Source: Pseudomonas sp. IAC-BECa141
GTDB taxonomy: Bacteria > Pseudomonadota > Gammaproteobacteria > Pseudomonadales > Pseudomonadaceae
Assembly (NCBI RefSeq): GCF_020544405.1
Contig: NZ_CP065410.1
Location: 3,224,001 to 3,288,000, forward strand
DNA: 64,000 nt
Direction: 5' to 3'
In this document: piece after piece, positions 62,465 through 64,000 of the stretch
How the letters are laid out: the number at the start of each line of letters is the position of its first letter
Position numbering within the stretch: the stretch's first letter is position 1
The notes under the pieces: generated by a model
Told to the model about the DNA's origin: nothing
Databases searched by the model: none
What the model saw: the letters and a program-made list of their open reading frames with translations, nothing else
Position numbers and translations under genes: made by a program

Positions 62465-62764
62465 ATGCCGCTTTCTTTCGATCCGCACTTCAACGACCTT
62501 CTCCAGCGCCTGATTCTCATGGCGCCGCCCGTGGGCCAAATCAATCTGGATATGCTCGATTCCATTGAGCCTGAGGCGATTGCCAACCCGGAAGAACTGG
62601 TTACGACAATCATCGAAGTCAGCACCCGACTCGCTTCAAAAAAATCTGACGCGCCCGACCATTTTGTAGAACTATTGCTGAAGCTGGAAAGGATTAATGC
62701 GCTGCCTCACGACAAGGCACAGCACTTCACTGATCGTGTGCTGGCGTATAGCAGAGACAATTGA
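62465..62764 (+). CDS. Hypothetical protein, 99 residues
   Basis: A cytoplasmic helical protein (MPLSFDPHFNDLLQRLILMAPP..., LLLKLERINALPHDKAQHFTDRV). AGGATGAAGAC precedes the ATG. The codon use is moderately AT-rich. No family recognised. The adjacent gaps (62148-62464 and 62765-62881) show no other feature, but the left one is AT-rich and is a probable promoter region for this gene and the catalase. Confidence 0.65.
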   Translation: MPLSFDPHFNDLLQRLILMAPPVGQINLDMLDSIEPEAIANPEELVTTIIEVSTRLASKKSDAPDHFVELLLKLERINALPHDKAQHFTDRVLAYSRDN

Positions 62765-62881
62765 TAAGCACGCAAGGGCAAGTCGAAACCGAGACTTTTA
62801 AATTGCACTCGGATAGACCTGCCTTCCGACTTATGAGGGCTATAAACAAGTCACCCGCAATTAAGCCTGCCAAGTGATTAG

Positions 62882-63328
62882 TCAAGTCTCGTTGGGAATC
62901 ACCGAAATCTTCCCATTGCGCTCAATGATCGCAAACTTGATCTGCTCAATTCGTTCGATACCCTGACTGGAACGCGCGGCTTCCATAACATCCGCCTCGA
63001 TCAGCCGCGCATGCCGCAAACGCCGGTGCAGCAGTTTGCCGTTCTCGACGATGATCGTCGGTTCGCCGTCGATCAGCCGCGACACCCAGTCCGACCGCTG
63101 TTTGAGCAGAGAGAAACCGACGTCGATGGCGATCAGCGTCACGATCACCAGCATCGCGTTGGTCAGGGAGAAATCATCGCCCAGCAAAGCCTGCTGCGTA
63201 GCCTCGCCGATGATCATCAGCAGGACGAAATCGAAGGTGGTCAGGTCCGCCAGCGAACGCCGGCCGGCGATCTTGAACAGCACCATCAAAGCCCCGTACA
63301 TCACCGCCGCACGCAGTACCGAGTCCAT
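62882..63328 (-). CDS. DUF421 (YetF-type) membrane protein
   Basis: A 148-residue protein. Three hydrophobic helices (AAVMYGALMVLFKIAG, FDFVLLMIIGEATQQAL, AMLVIVTLIAIDVGFSLL) are followed by a cytoplasmic beta domain (DGEPTIIVENGKLLHRR, QIKFAIIERNGKISVIP). This is the DUF421 plan; YetF proteins are linked to stress and spore functions in Bacillus, but no biochemical role is clear. It starts 7 bp after the next gene's stop, so they form an operon. Confidence 0.85.
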   Translation of the reverse strand: MDSVLRAAVMYGALMVLFKIAGRRSLADLTTFDFVLLMIIGEATQQALLGDDFSLTNAMLVIVTLIAIDVGFSLLKQRSDWVSRLIDGEPTIIVENGKLLHRRLRHARLIEADVMEAARSSQGIERIEQIKFAIIERNGKISVIPNET

Positions 63329-63335
63329 GGGTCAC

Positions 63336-63854
63336 CTACGGAAAAATGAATTGAGAAAGCGTGACGCCGCTGGAGCCTGGCGTGCTGATGTGGCTGCGAT
63401 ACAAGCCCAGGCCGTCGCCGCGCAGGCTCAGGTAAAGACTCACCTGGCCTTGCTTGTCGGCCTGCAGCCAGAAGCGCACGCCATCGGCCGCACTGCGACT
63501 GCGCAGCGGTTCCGGTTGCAGAGTGTCGATGCTGAAGCCCTGCAGCAGATCACCGGCCAGCTCAAGCTCCACCGTCGCTTCCGGCGCCGCTGTGAGGCTG
63601 ATGCGCATTGAGTTGGTCGAACCGTTACGGTGGAGCATTTCATACTGCACCCGGACGTGGCCATCCTCGGAGCGTACGTCGCGGCTGCTGATCAGGCCTC
63701 TGGAAAACAGTCCCGCCATGGCCAGCACCATCAGCAGCACCAAGGCATACCAGCCGCAGCGCTCGAAGCGCCAGACCTTCAGTTGATAGGCCATGTCTTC
63801 GCGAAACGGCACGTCCCGGCTGCGTAGATCAGGGTGGTCGGCATCGTCAGTCAT
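63336..63854 (-). CDS. Hypothetical single-helix membrane protein
   Basis: A 172-residue protein, MTDDADHPDLRSRDVPFRED..., with one transmembrane helix at about 33-52 (WYALVLLMVLAMAGLFS) and a C-terminal beta-rich domain in the periplasm (VELELAGDLLQGFSIDTLQ). The start at 63854 overlaps the end of the upstream gene by 8 bp (coupled translation); DUF421 follows. Function unknown. Confidence 0.75.
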   Translation of the reverse strand: MTDDADHPDLRSRDVPFREDMAYQLKVWRFERCGWYALVLLMVLAMAGLFSRGLISSRDVRSEDGHVRVQYEMLHRNGSTNSMRISLTAAPEATVELELAGDLLQGFSIDTLQPEPLRSRSAADGVRFWLQADKQGQVSLYLSLRGDGLGLYRSHISTPGSSGVTLSQFIFP

Positions 63855-63999
63855 CAACCGGACTCCTCGTCTCCTGCAGTGCCGCACGGTGAAATTGTTG
63901 TATACCCTGCAGCGCGTACTCCGTGGCCTGGTTTTGCACCTCACAGCGACTGCCGGAAAAACGCATTTGCCGAGAGTAAACATACTGCCCTGCTGCCGA
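63847..63999 (-). CDS. C-terminus of an upstream gene (cut by the window)
   Basis: Open frame from the window edge giving the last 50 residues, SAAGQYVYSRQMRF... ending ALQETRSPVDD, with a TGA overlapping the next start codon by 8 bp. Protein-like and operon-placed, but too short to identify. Confidence 0.6.
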   Translation of the reverse strand, partial: SAAGQYVYSRQMRFSGSRCEVQNQATEYALQGIQQFHRAALQETRSPVDD

Positions 64000-64000
64000 C

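Overview
The window looks like a chromosomal segment of a fluorescent-group Pseudomonas. This rests on an MvaT/MvaU-type silencer, a Pseudomonas-style ahpC/ahpF pair, gor, galU, many small Pseudomonas-type proteins, a GC-rich codon bias, and the remains of tRNA-Leu and tRNA-Ser genes. No rRNA gene, CRISPR array, complete IS element or complete tRNA gene was seen.

1-25 kb is mostly core genome: an EAL phosphodiesterase (cut by the window edge), mvaU, gloA, ahpF/ahpC, a divergent tyrosine recombinase/KfrA-like pair sharing a palindrome, gor, a frameshifted drug exporter, galU, small lipoproteins, and an alkylation-repair block. That block holds a 2-oxoglutarate oxygenase, alkB and ada, and the same Ada-box-like element lies before its first gene and before ada. 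An acuI-type reductase that has lost its middle, a nitronate monooxygenase, modABC behind a perfect ModE palindrome, topoisomerase IB and an ABC-F ATPase follow.

25.4-44.7 kb is an accessory catabolic island that I read as dimethylsulfoniopropionate (DMSP) metabolism. It carries dddD (CoA-transferase/lyase releasing DMS), dddB (Fe alcohol dehydrogenase), dddC (semialdehyde dehydrogenase), dddT (BCCT carrier), a divergent LysR regulator, acuI (acryloyl-CoA reductase) with its own TetR regulator and two matching operators, an MFS carrier, another aldehyde dehydrogenase with LysR, and a four-gene polyamine/osmolyte-type ABC importer. DMSP would enter through DddT, perhaps also the ABC system. 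DddD would give DMS plus a 3-hydroxypropionyl product, DddB/DddC would take it to acetyl-CoA, and AcuI would remove acryloyl-CoA. A broken phage integrase and the 3' half of a tRNA-Leu gene lie just to the right.

45.4-57 kb is a mosaic of short cassettes: response regulator/KaiC-like ATPase; an overlapping pair encoding a PD-(D/E)XK-like nuclease and a zinc-finger/alpha-solenoid protein (best candidate for an undescribed, possibly anti-phage, system); a PAAR/peptidoglycan-amidase/immunity module of type VI secretion type; and a divergent histidine kinase/response regulator pair. Copies of one short inverted-repeat family lie between consecutive cassettes, and a tRNA-Ser 3' fragment follows the last.

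57-64 kb returns to core-like content: small hypothetical proteins and a stress/envelope group (PLDc_N protein, DUF892 ferritin-like protein, ZIP transporter, manganese catalase, DUF421 protein).
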